From assembly GCA_039028895.1 (NCBI GenBank), contig JBCCHF010000027.1, positions 30,257-94,256 on the forward strand: a stretch of 64,000 nt of DNA, written 5' to 3'. Each line of letters starts with the position of its first letter. Position 1 is the first letter of the stretch. Origin of the DNA: JAHDCJ01 sp039028895 (GTDB lineage Bacteria > Bacteroidota > Bacteroidia > Chitinophagales > Saprospiraceae). The notes beneath the pieces were generated by a model. It ran no database searches. It had not been told where the DNA came from and saw only the letters and a list, made by a program, of their open reading frames with translations. Position numbers and translations under genes: made by a program. Shown in pieces: positions 7,615 to 16,549 of this stretch.

Positions 7615-9512
7615 GCCTTCGCCTTCATCATATACCCCAGTATTTTGGCCAACTTCATGGCTTTCCCCTGATCGCCTTTGATACTGAGTCGACCTTGCAT
7701 GAAAGCTGTCGTAAGGCCAAGCTTACCATTAGCAATCCTTAAAAAGTGTTCTTCCTTTAGGGAAAGGGTAGCATCTGGGCTATCAACGATGCCTTTAGTA
7801 ATTACTCCCGGACTGGTATTAATATCCATACCATAAAGAACAGGGCCTCCAGAGGTTTTGAGTTCAAACTGGAAAAGGCCATTGCCGGGTTTGATCTTTG
7901 AGGCATTATCTTGAAGGTATTGAGATGCAAACTGGAAAAACTTGTCGGTTTCGGTTAATGGTGTTTCTGGTTGCTCCGAAGGGACAGGATCAGATTTCAG
8001 TTCACCATTAGAGGCTGGTTGTTCAGCTGGCTTTTCTTCTTCTTTGGGCTTTGCTGGTGCTCCTTTTTGCCTTGCCAGAATCAGTTCTTCAAGATGGTTG
8101 GCTTCTTCGCGAATATAGCGGGTGAAGTCATCGAGGTCAGGCATTGTTTTGATACAAGAGGTCGGACTGATCATGATCTGACCGTTATAACTAAAAATTG
8201 TGATGATCAGACCCATACCATCGATAATAGGTGCTGTACCACCAACGTAGATCAGTTTATGCCCATTGAGGTATAACGGGAACTGTGGCCCTGGGACGTT
8301 AGTGATCGTCAGGTTAAAAACCGGGTTATGCCTTTCTGCAATATGGTAACGCGAATACAACCTGGCGGCCTGGTTGGCAATACCAAAAGGAACAGCTTCA
8401 GCCATATTGGAAAGCGTTTTTGCGCCGAGCGCACCCTGGTAGGTTTTACCTTTGATCGTGTTATCGTGGATGCGTTCTATGCGTTCAATCGGATCATCGA
8501 TATTGGTAGCCAATTGAACAAGCATTGCAGAAAGCTGGTTGCCATCCATGGAGTTGGGGTCGCTGGCTTTTCTTGTCGAAATGGGCACCATCGCCACCAA
8601 AGGCTTTGGGGGCAATTTGCCCTTCTCATTGAGGTATCTTCTCAACGCTCCGGCACAGATGGCGAGTATCATGTCATTCAAAGTGGTTTCCATGATATTT
8701 TTTAGTGCCTTGACCCTGTCGAGCGAAAGAATTGTCATATTCCATTTACGGTGCAGCGAAATGATACCATTCAAGGGTGACGGAGGCGCGGAAAAAGGCG
8801 TCGTAGGTAAATCCATTTTCTTTACCCGGGTTACGATGCCCGTTTTCACTGTCGCTGCTGCTGCTTCTGCTAAGAGTTTAGGAAACTTAAGTGGGTTTTT
8901 TGCAAAACTTAACCCACTTTTCACCATCAACGATAGTTCATTCGGTAAAGGTGCCGGGTTGAAAGGAGGTGGAGGTTTTATCGGCCTTGGTTCTGGGGTC
9001 AAGTCGAAAAGTAAACTCAGGATACTCGCACCAGCCATGCCATCGATTGCGACGTGATGGATTTTTGAAATTACAGCCACTGAGCCTTTAGGAACTGTCG
9101 TAAGATTGTTCAATCCTTCCACGAATGTGAACTCCCACAGTGGTTTGGAGCGATCCAGTACTTCACTAAAGATCTGGCTGGCCATCGCTCTAAGCTCCTT
9201 CCAGCCGCCATTCCCCGGAAGGGCAACATAATTCAGATGCAGATCTACATCGAAATTCGGATCATCCACCCAATATGGATAATCGATACCAAGCGGAACA
9301 TTGATCAACCTTTTCCGCAGTTTTGGAATCAGATGAATACGCTCCACAATCGTCTGCCGAAAATTCTTGAATTTGATGGCTCCGTCAATGATAGCAACAC
9401 TTCCGACATGCATTGGACTGGTAGGCGTTTCTCCATAAAGGAAAGCTGCATCCATTCCTGAAACGGGTTCTGCATTCGGTATATCGATGGTCTTGATTAT
9501 TTTTCCTAGCAC
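7611..9512 (-). CDS. Wax ester synthase/diacylglycerol acyltransferase fused to an SCP2 domain
   Basis: 633 residues. The catalytic HHVAIDG motif is at 152-158 (His152, His153, Asp157), the HHxxxDG signature of bacterial WS/DGAT enzymes, which esterify a fatty alcohol or diacylglycerol with acyl-CoA to make storage lipid. The family region extends to about residue 465 (NVPGPQFPLY and later blocks). A Pro/Glu-rich linker follows, and about 515-633 is an SCP2 sterol-carrier fold (ending MQGRLSIKGDQGKAMKLAKIL). The enzyme alone is normally about 450-500 residues, so the SCP2 tail is an addition that may present lipid substrate. The start is GTG at 9512; ATG 9455 (MDAAFLYGE) is an alternative. 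The gene is convergent with the glycerolipid enzyme. Confidence 0.92.
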   Translation of the reverse strand: MLGKIIKTIDIPNAEPVSGMDAAFLYGETPTSPMHVGSVAIIDGAIKFKNFRQTIVERIHLIPKLRKRLINVPLGIDYPYWVDDPNFDVDLHLNYVALPGNGGWKELRAMASQIFSEVLDRSKPLWEFTFVEGLNNLTTVPKGSVAVISKIHHVAIDGMAGASILSLLFDLTPEPRPIKPPPPFNPAPLPNELSLMVKSGLSFAKNPLKFPKLLAEAAAATVKTGIVTRVKKMDLPTTPFSAPPSPLNGIISLHRKWNMTILSLDRVKALKNIMETTLNDMILAICAGALRRYLNEKGKLPPKPLVAMVPISTRKASDPNSMDGNQLSAMLVQLATNIDDPIERIERIHDNTIKGKTYQGALGAKTLSNMAEAVPFGIANQAARLYSRYHIAERHNPVFNLTITNVPGPQFPLYLNGHKLIYVGGTAPIIDGMGLIITIFSYNGQIMISPTSCIKTMPDLDDFTRYIREEANHLEELILARQKGAPAKPKEEEKPAEQPASNGELKSDPVPSEQPETPLTETDKFFQFASQYLQDNASKIKPGNGLFQFELKTSGGPVLYGMDINTSPGVITKGIVDSPDATLSLKEEHFLRIANGKLGLTTAFMQGRLSIKGDQGKAMKLAKILGYMMKAKA

Positions 9513-9646
9513 TTTTTGCCTGTTTAGTTTAATTATTCAGTTGGCTGGATGCAGTCGGCTGTTTGCTGATCACCTGTTGTCATCCAACATCTGGGTTTTT
9601 CTTTCAAGATACCAAATATCTATTTTTCCTAACATTTTTAAGCAGA

Positions 9647-11269
<1,623 letters not shown>

Positions 11270-11386
11270 GCTGGGGGTTTTTTGTGATTAAAGCAGAACT
11301 GTAAAATTAATACTTTTTAAGAGGTGGAGCAATGGTAAGCTTGCTTTGTTGGATTTTAAGTTGGATCATGCATGCTTTAAATAAAA

Positions 11387-11413
11387 AGGGCTACCAAAAT
11401 TTTGGTAGCCTTG
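11387..11413 (-). terminator. Rho-independent terminator after the small secreted-protein cluster
   Basis: A perfect stem AGGCTACCAAAA/TTTTGGTAGCCT spans 11388-11412 with one extra G on one side. On the minus strand it is followed by CTTTTTATTT. It lies about 40 bp past the stop of the gene ending at 11450. Confidence 0.75.
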
Positions 11414-11449
11414 CATCCTGTTTTTTGGGGATTACAGGTGTGATATCGC

Positions 11450-11908
11450 TTAGTTTTTAAGTATTGACAACTGTACTCTGCGGTTTTGCTGACGGTTTGA
11501 TGGTTCGGATGTGGTAGTCAGAGTTGCGGTTAATGCACCGCCATTGGTTTCAAATTTGACAAAAGCGTGGTGAGTGCCGCGAGATTTTCTTTCTACTTCT
11601 TTGAACTGTAGCGGCTTTCCACTTTGCTTACCCTCAAGAGAGACAATTTGTCCATCTCTGAAATTGATAATAATTAGTGCGTCCAAAGGAGTTACCTCAA
11701 CCGTTTCGGATCCTGTCTCCCTGGCCGCTACAAAAAGGGTATTGCTAAATGAATGAGGGCTGGAGTTATTATTGTAATCAGTGGTATCCTTAGCAGCAGA
11801 ATGAGGATTGAAAGTGTACTGCGTGTATTGAGGATCATGTTGGGCATTGATGGTGGTCATAAAACTGATAATAAAAAAAGCGACTAAATTGATGATTCTG
11901 AATTTCAT
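11450..11908 (-). CDS. Small secreted protein, first of three in tandem
   Basis: 152 residues from ATG 11908, which starts a signal peptide (MKFRIINLVAFFIISFMTTI, cleavage after NAQ). The mature N-terminus reads HDPQYTQYTFNP, very like the start of PorP/SprF-family type IX secretion membrane proteins, but the protein is far shorter than that family (about 300 residues) and the rest does not match. The C-terminal half is beta-rich and ends NRQQNRRVQLSILKN, like the ending of OmpA-type domains. The function is unknown. Its upstream region resembles that of the gene at 12510-12935, suggesting shared control. Confidence 0.65.
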   Translation of the reverse strand: MKFRIINLVAFFIISFMTTINAQHDPQYTQYTFNPHSAAKDTTDYNNNSSPHSFSNTLFVAARETGSETVEVTPLDALIIINFRDGQIVSLEGKQSGKPLQFKEVERKSRGTHHAFVKFETNGGALTATLTTTSEPSNRQQNRRVQLSILKN

Positions 11909-11941
11909 GATATTTGATTTTAGTTGAATTAATTTGAAATA

Positions 11942-11976
11942 CACTACTTAGTACCCCTTCTCAAAAAATCCTAACC
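11942..11976 (-). promoter_or_regulatory. Conserved upstream element, copy A
   Basis: A 35-bp segment 34 bp ahead of the start at 11908 that matches 12978-13012 at 25 of 35 positions without gaps. Identical blocks are TTAGTACC and CCTAACC. Reading toward the gene it is GGTTAGG, a T-rich centre, then GGTACTAA. Two non-overlapping genes sharing this suggests a common regulator or promoter type. Confidence 0.4.
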
Positions 11977-12039
11977 AGTTTTTTGCTTTTTTTAAATTTT
12001 TTTTGATAAGTAATTGTTTATCAGTTCATTGTCGGAATG

Positions 12040-12073
12040 AATAAAGGCCGCTAAGTCAATAGCGACCTTTATT
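12040..12073. terminator. Hairpin after the second small secreted protein
   Basis: AATAAAGGCCGCTA at 12040-12053 pairs with TAGCGACCTTTATT at 12060-12073 with one mismatch. It lies about 35 bp past the minus-strand stop at 12107. The A/T ends of the stem could give a short U-tract in either direction. Confidence 0.5.
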
Positions 12074-12106
12074 ATGCCTGAAAAAAGCAGTGCTTTATCG
12101 CACAGT

Positions 12107-12493
12107 TTATTCTATTACTAGTCTGAATATAACGGTCTGATCGTTAGTAACTCCAGTTTTTCTGCGTTCAGCAGCCGTCGCTTCAAAAATGGAGATTTTC
12201 ATTTTTCCATCTCTGCTTTCAAATTCACCGCCGGAGGCAATGTCATGAGTGCCGGCTGTAGCTAATGGATTGAAAGCAACAGGCTCATTGTCTATTTTTA
12301 CATGAAGGCTTTTGACTTGCCCGCGTTCATTGTGGATGGTCATTTCCAAATCCAGTTCTTCTACTTCTACTATCATGGCAGGGTCGTTGACAACAACTAA
12401 TTCGACATAATGTGTAGTTGAACTTTGTGCGGAGGCAAGATTTACGAATAGTAAACAAAGGCATCCGAATAAAAAAGAGAGTTTAGTTTTCAT
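12107..12493 (-). CDS. Small secreted protein, second of three
   Basis: 128 residues with a signal peptide (MKTKLSFLFGCLCLLFVNLA, cleavage after SAQ) and a beta-rich, acidic mature domain (VELVVVNDPAMIVEVEELDL, IHNERGQVKSLHVKIDNEP). No family is recognised. Its layout matches the flanking small proteins: signal peptide, about 100 residues of strands, end in a hydrophobic strand (TVIFRLVIE). It starts 16 bp after the stop of the gene at 12510-12935, so the two form an operon. Confidence 0.65.
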   Translation of the reverse strand: MKTKLSFLFGCLCLLFVNLASAQSSTTHYVELVVVNDPAMIVEVEELDLEMTIHNERGQVKSLHVKIDNEPVAFNPLATAGTHDIASGGEFESRDGKMKISIFEATAAERRKTGVTNDQTVIFRLVIE

Positions 12494-12509
12494 TTTTCCT
12501 GGTTATTGA

Positions 12510-12935
12510 TTAATCAAATTCAATTGTCATTTCCACTCTGCGGTTTTTTTGGGGCCCAGCAGTGGAGAAGCCATTAGCATCAGCAAAGTTTAGATAGAAT
12601 TTACCTTTTGAATGGCCTGTTACCAAATACCTAGCGATTAAGCCACTTGAACGTTCGGTATTGACTGGAGAAACTTTAAGTGCAGTTCTGCTTTCTTGTA
12701 CTTTGACTTCAACAATTTCTTGTTCAAGGTATCCTACTAAGACCGTAGTGTTCTCGTAAACCTGAATTGAAGAGCTGTATTTTTTCTGCTTCTCGTAAGT
12801 AAATCCAAGGACATGAGTATCACCTTTTATGGGATGAATTGGTTGGTGTAAAGGTACTTCTACTTCCTGTGCTACAATGCTATTGATAAAGCCAAATGAG
12901 ATTATGGCGATAATTAAAAAAAGCGTCTTTTTCAT
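12510..12935 (-). CDS. Small secreted protein, third of three
   Basis: 141 residues. The signal peptide MKKTLFLIIAIISFGFINSI is followed by VAQ. The mature part is beta-rich and ends PQKNRRVEMTIEFD, a C-terminal motif shared with its neighbour at 11450 (QQNRRVQLSILKN) and reminiscent of OmpA-domain ends, though too little of that domain is present to assign it. It is the first gene of the minus-strand pair and diverges from the DUF1214 gene across a 100-bp region that carries the conserved 35-bp element. Confidence 0.65.
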   Translation of the reverse strand: MKKTLFLIIAIISFGFINSIVAQEVEVPLHQPIHPIKGDTHVLGFTYEKQKKYSSSIQVYENTTVLVGYLEQEIVEVKVQESRTALKVSPVNTERSSGLIARYLVTGHSKGKFYLNFADANGFSTAGPQKNRRVEMTIEFD

Positions 12936-12977
12936 GATTTATGATTTTAGTTTTTTTTGAATTTTTTTTTTAAAATT

Positions 12978-13012
12978 CACTCATTAGTACCTTTGCCAGG
13001 AAAAACCTAACC
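12978..13012 (-). promoter_or_regulatory. Conserved upstream element, copy B
   Basis: This is the counterpart of 11942-11976, 43 bp ahead of the start at 12935. It lies in the divergent region with the DUF1214 gene and overlaps that gene's plus-strand -7 element. It could therefore couple control of both directions. Confidence 0.4.
12988..12995 (+). promoter_or_regulatory. -7 element TACCTTTG for the DUF1214 gene
   Basis: An exact TAnnTTTG match, 40 bp before ATG 13036. The downstream bases (TACCTTTGCCAGGAAA) match the promoter at 15085 (TACCTTTGTCAGGAAA) at 15 of 16 positions, pointing to a shared extended promoter. Confidence 0.55.
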
Positions 13013-13035
13013 TGTAGACTGGAAAAACTTATAAA

Positions 13036-14223
13036 ATGAAAAAAATGCTGTTTGGATTGGTAGGAGCTTATCGTAAGATACGACTTACCTGGTTGAAAAT
13101 CAATGGAAAAACAGAGCAAGACGTACACGAACAGAGAATTATTTCCGGTAAGGCATGGGATGAATTCTGCGATAGCCTCAAGACCGCAGGCGCCGCGCTC
13201 GTCTATGGTAATGCCCCCACCGACCCGTTTAGCCAAGCTGAAGGATATCGGTACCTGGCGCGCCTGCTCAGAACCGGATTGGATGCATTCGTCGAACATA
13301 ACGACCCACAGTTCCCAACCCTGAAGCGTATGGTTCACGAGACAGCAAAGATCGGGGCTGATAATCCAGACAACTATTACCAGAATGCGCAGATCAGCGG
13401 TGACTATGAATACAGAATAACCGGAAAACGCAATTCGATCTACTATCTCAGTTTTCACGTGATGAATGGCAACTACGGTTCTGCAGAAGGTATCGAAACC
13501 TGCAGCGAAATTGAAACCCACGATCTGACAATGAATGAAGATGGGACCTTCGAAATCATACTTAGCCCAAAGAAGAAAGGCCAAAATTGGCTTAAAGTGG
13601 AACCCGAAACTACACTCCTGATGGTCCGCCAAACGTTTATGGACCGGGACAACGAAACGCCAGCAGAATTGAAGCTAGAATGCCTGACCGGTACTGATTA
13701 TCCTGCACCGTTGACGGCCGAACAAATAGATAACTATTTGTCAAGAGTCAGCCTATTTGTTACAGGAACCCCAATCTGGTTTTCGAGGTGGGCTAATGAT
13801 TTTTCAAAACACCCGAATCAACTCCCGCTCCTTCCCCATAACAAGCAAAAAGGAGCTGGCGCCGATAAAAACCTGGTCTACTACCACAGCTATTACCAAC
13901 TTGCAGAAGATGAATGCCTGGTGATCGAAACACCAATTCCTGAATGTGATTACTGGAATTTCCAGGTCAATAACTATTGGATGGAATCACTTGATTATCG
14001 CTATTTTAAAATTCATATTAACAAGCATACCGCCAAATACAATTCCGATGGCAGCGTAACGGTGGTGGTCGCCAAACATCCAGTTAACCACCCCAATTAT
14101 CTAACTACCGCTGGTCATGACAAAGGCACCATGCTTTGGCGATGGTATAAGCCCAACAAGCAATTAACGCCAAATTGCAGTGTAATGAAAATTGAATCCT
14201 TTTCCTCATCTTTATCAGAATAA
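13036..14223 (+). CDS. DUF1214-domain protein
   Basis: 395 residues with no signal peptide or clear membrane helix. The C-terminal region (ECDYWNFQVNNYWMESLDYR, YNSDGSVTVVVAKHP, NYLTTAGHDKGTMLWRWY) is the DUF1214 signature. The family occurs with DUF1254 and often near sterol or steroid and lipid-metabolism genes in actinobacteria and proteobacteria, but its biochemical activity is not established. The PAP2 phosphatase follows after 20 bp on the same strand, so they form an operon. Proximity to the DHCR24-like gene and the WS/DGAT makes a lipid role likely, as inference. Confidence 0.85.
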   Translation: MKKMLFGLVGAYRKIRLTWLKINGKTEQDVHEQRIISGKAWDEFCDSLKTAGAALVYGNAPTDPFSQAEGYRYLARLLRTGLDAFVEHNDPQFPTLKRMVHETAKIGADNPDNYYQNAQISGDYEYRITGKRNSIYYLSFHVMNGNYGSAEGIETCSEIETHDLTMNEDGTFEIILSPKKKGQNWLKVEPETTLLMVRQTFMDRDNETPAELKLECLTGTDYPAPLTAEQIDNYLSRVSLFVTGTPIWFSRWANDFSKHPNQLPLLPHNKQKGAGADKNLVYYHSYYQLAEDECLVIETPIPECDYWNFQVNNYWMESLDYRYFKIHINKHTAKYNSDGSVTVVVAKHPVNHPNYLTTAGHDKGTMLWRWYKPNKQLTPNCSVMKIESFSSSLSE

Positions 14224-14243
14224 CCAAATGATCCCCGCAAATT

Positions 14244-15044
14244 ATGGGAAAAGTATATGTTCCAGTCATTCTTGTACTCTGTGCTGTCTCCTTTTGTGTA
14301 AATGCACAAAGTCCTTACCAGCTTAACTGGAAAAAGGAACTGGGTATCTCCAGTGCGAGTGCCTTGATCTGGGGAACAAGCCTAGCCATCTCCAAGTCGG
14401 TTAACGAGATTCCTCCTGAAACCCTTGCCGCTCTTGACCAAGGGTCAGTAAATGCATTTGACAGATGGGTGATCAATCGGCGGTCTCAAACCTCCCAGGT
14501 AGTTTCTGATTATGTGCTTTACACCGCTTATGCTTTACCTGTTTTGTATTTGACAACGCCTTCCACAAGGCGAGATTTTGGGACTATTGCTGTTTTATAT
14601 GGTGAAACGATGGCTATTACCGCCGGGTTAACCTTATTCGCCAAGGTCACCACAAAACGATTCAGGCCATTAACCTATAACACGGATCTAGACTTGACCA
14701 CCAGGCTAAACACCAATAATCGATTTTCATTCTTCTCAGGTCATGTATCAGAAACTGCTGCGAGTTGCTTTTTTATGGCTAAGGTATTCAGCGATTATTT
14801 TCCCGACTCTCCCGCCCGTCCCTATATTTGGACGGCTGCTGTTGCCATACCAATGACTAATGCATGGCTTAGAATGAATGCAGGGAAACATTTCCCCACC
14901 GATGTATTGGCAGGCTTCACCATAGGTGCAGCGACGGGATTCCTTGTGCCTCATTTTCATAAGAAAAAATCAAAGAAACCCGAAGGCAATAGTCTTACGA
15001 TTGCACCTATACCAGGAGGGGCATTTTTGTCTTATAGATTTTAA
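14244..15044 (+). CDS. PAP2-family lipid phosphatase
   Basis: 266 residues. An N-terminal signal peptide (MGKVYVPVILVLCAVSFCVN, then AQ) precedes the three PAP2 motifs: KVTTKRFRP (KxxxxxxRP), FSGHVSE (PSGH-type, with Phe for Pro) and RMNAGKHFPTDVLAG (RxxxxxHxxxD). The family removes phosphate from phosphatidate, undecaprenyl diphosphate or related lipids at the membrane or in the periplasm. It follows the DUF1214 gene by 20 bp. With the glycerolipid enzyme nearby it could supply diacylglycerol for the WS/DGAT, although its predicted periplasmic location argues for an envelope lipid instead. Confidence 0.88.
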   Translation: MGKVYVPVILVLCAVSFCVNAQSPYQLNWKKELGISSASALIWGTSLAISKSVNEIPPETLAALDQGSVNAFDRWVINRRSQTSQVVSDYVLYTAYALPVLYLTTPSTRRDFGTIAVLYGETMAITAGLTLFAKVTTKRFRPLTYNTDLDLTTRLNTNNRFSFFSGHVSETAASCFFMAKVFSDYFPDSPARPYIWTAAVAIPMTNAWLRMNAGKHFPTDVLAGFTIGAATGFLVPHFHKKKSKKPEGNSLTIAPIPGGAFLSYRF

Positions 15045-15084
15045 AGATATTTCCCTTTCTCAAGTGCTTAACCGTTTAAGCATT

Positions 15085-15092
15085 TACCTTTG
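15085..15092 (+). promoter_or_regulatory. -7 element TACCTTTG upstream of the SGNH-type gene
   Basis: An exact TAnnTTTG match, part of a 16-bp block nearly identical to that at 12988. A transcript from here would start near 15098, inside the open frame that continues upstream from the next gene. Confidence 0.5.
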
Positions 15093-15178
15093 TCAGGAAA
15101 CCAGACATAACCAAAATCGAAAAGAAAGGTAACATAATAAGATTTGGATTTGGCTACCTATTAGCCCTCTCTTGTTTC

Positions 15179-16480
15179 TTGATCATTTACATGTTATTTG
15201 TTGGCAAGATTGGTTTTCGATCTTTAGTCGTTCCTGCTGCGTTAGGATTTTTCTTTAGTGCTGCAATAGCTGTGTTTGCTGGTGAGTTTGCCAGAAAATG
15301 GCTGCCCAACCTCTTGCTTATCCTGGCATCAACGACCATCTTTTTAGTTATTGGAGACCTGGTACTCAGGTATGCATTAGCCGATTCATTTTACTATCGG
15401 CCCGTTGAGCGATTCCTTGCGCCTAATCTCGAAATGCCTGACCGATTAATCCACTACATGAAAAATAAATCTTGGGAGGGCAATACTTATGGTGATATGA
15501 TCGCCATGAGTGGAAAATTTGAATACCAGGAAATGCGCCATGTCAAAGTCGAAACGGATGAACTAGGTTTTCGAAATATGCCCCATCAGGCTGATAAACC
15601 ATCAAAATATATCCTTCTGGGCGACTCGTTTGGACTTGGTGTGGGCTCACATCAGGACTCCATTCTTTCCTCATTTCTGGAAGCTTCCTCAGGTGAGCAG
15701 GTCTATAATCTATCCTTTCCGGGGTACCCTTATCAGGGACTATTAAACCTTGCGATTCATCTTGATAGGATCGAATTGACTGAAGATCCTGTTATTATCT
15801 GGTTGCTTTTTACGGGCAATGATTTACCATTTCCACATAGAGATCCTGCAAGAGAAAAGCTGGTCAGCGCCTTGACGAATGGCAATCTGGATCAGCACCT
15901 TGAAAAAAATGTCTTTAATCGAACCAAAGTTAGGATAGAGGCCTGGTTCAAACGTTCTGCTTATCGCAAAATACGGGCCCAACTTCGCTTCCGCAAAACA
16001 CTGGAAACTACAGGTAATCCTGATATTCATGTGGCGAACTTACCAGGAGGTCATCCGGTTTTATTCCACCAAACCTACATCGAATCGGCGCTGACATCTG
16101 CTGATTCTATCCGGTCTTTGGGTGACTACAAATCGTATGAAGATGTTTTTATAACTGCTGCTAAGTTCTGTGAATCAAAAGGGGTTGAGCTGAAGATAAT
16201 TTCCCTCCCGGTTAAGTTTGAGATATACAGGTGGCTTTTTGAAAAACGAGTACCAGGCAGCACTCCTTACCAACCATCTGGATTCAGCAAGGTTGTTAAG
16301 GACATTTGTAATGAAAATAACATCCCTTTTTACGATTTTGCTCCTTTCCTTGATGCCTATTCAAGTGACTTGTTAGAAAATCAAAATTCAATTACCTGGT
16401 GGCGTGATGATACCCACTTTAATGCCCATGGATACAGGGCGCTCCACCAGTTTGTGAGAGATTCTGTTTTGGTCGATTGA
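15179..16480 (+). CDS. Membrane-anchored SGNH/GDSL-type hydrolase-like protein
   Basis: 433 residues from the TTG at 15179. Two hydrophobic segments at the N-terminus are followed by an SGNH domain with block I YILLGDSFGLGVG (Ser nucleophile) and block V DDTHFNAHGY (Asp/His). Such proteins often add or remove acyl groups on envelope polysaccharides. The start is doubtful: the frame stays open upstream to 15080 and would encode a fuller first membrane helix, but no ATG, GTG or TTG lies there. A purine-rich AAAGAAAGG precedes ATA codons at 15134 and 15137, so an unusual ATA start is possible. ATG 15191 is the first ATG. It is not clearly in an operon with the gene before it. Confidence 0.75.
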   Translation: MIIYMLFVGKIGFRSLVVPAALGFFFSAAIAVFAGEFARKWLPNLLLILASTTIFLVIGDLVLRYALADSFYYRPVERFLAPNLEMPDRLIHYMKNKSWEGNTYGDMIAMSGKFEYQEMRHVKVETDELGFRNMPHQADKPSKYILLGDSFGLGVGSHQDSILSSFLEASSGEQVYNLSFPGYPYQGLLNLAIHLDRIELTEDPVIIWLLFTGNDLPFPHRDPAREKLVSALTNGNLDQHLEKNVFNRTKVRIEAWFKRSAYRKIRAQLRFRKTLETTGNPDIHVANLPGGHPVLFHQTYIESALTSADSIRSLGDYKSYEDVFITAAKFCESKGVELKIISLPVKFEIYRWLFEKRVPGSTPYQPSGFSKVVKDICNENNIPFYDFAPFLDAYSSDLLENQNSITWWRDDTHFNAHGYRALHQFVRDSVLVD

Positions 16481-16518
16481 CATTGCGATTTTTCCTTTAC
16501 CTTACCGAAACTTCGCCC

Positions 16519-16526
16519 TATCTTTG
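16519..16526 (+). promoter_or_regulatory. -7 element TATCTTTG for the antiporter gene
   Basis: An exact TAnnTTTG match, 23 bp before ATG 16550. The -33 region is T-rich but without a clean TTTG. Confidence 0.55.
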
Positions 16527-16549
16527 CGGCTGACAAACCTGAACCTTTT

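Noticed and set aside
8539..9057. 172-codon plus-strand open frame
   Set aside because: It is antisense to the WS/DGAT catalytic region; a shadow.
12970..13632. 220-codon minus-strand open frame
   Set aside because: It lies wholly antisense to the DUF1214 gene, has unlikely composition and no family resemblance; a shadow frame.
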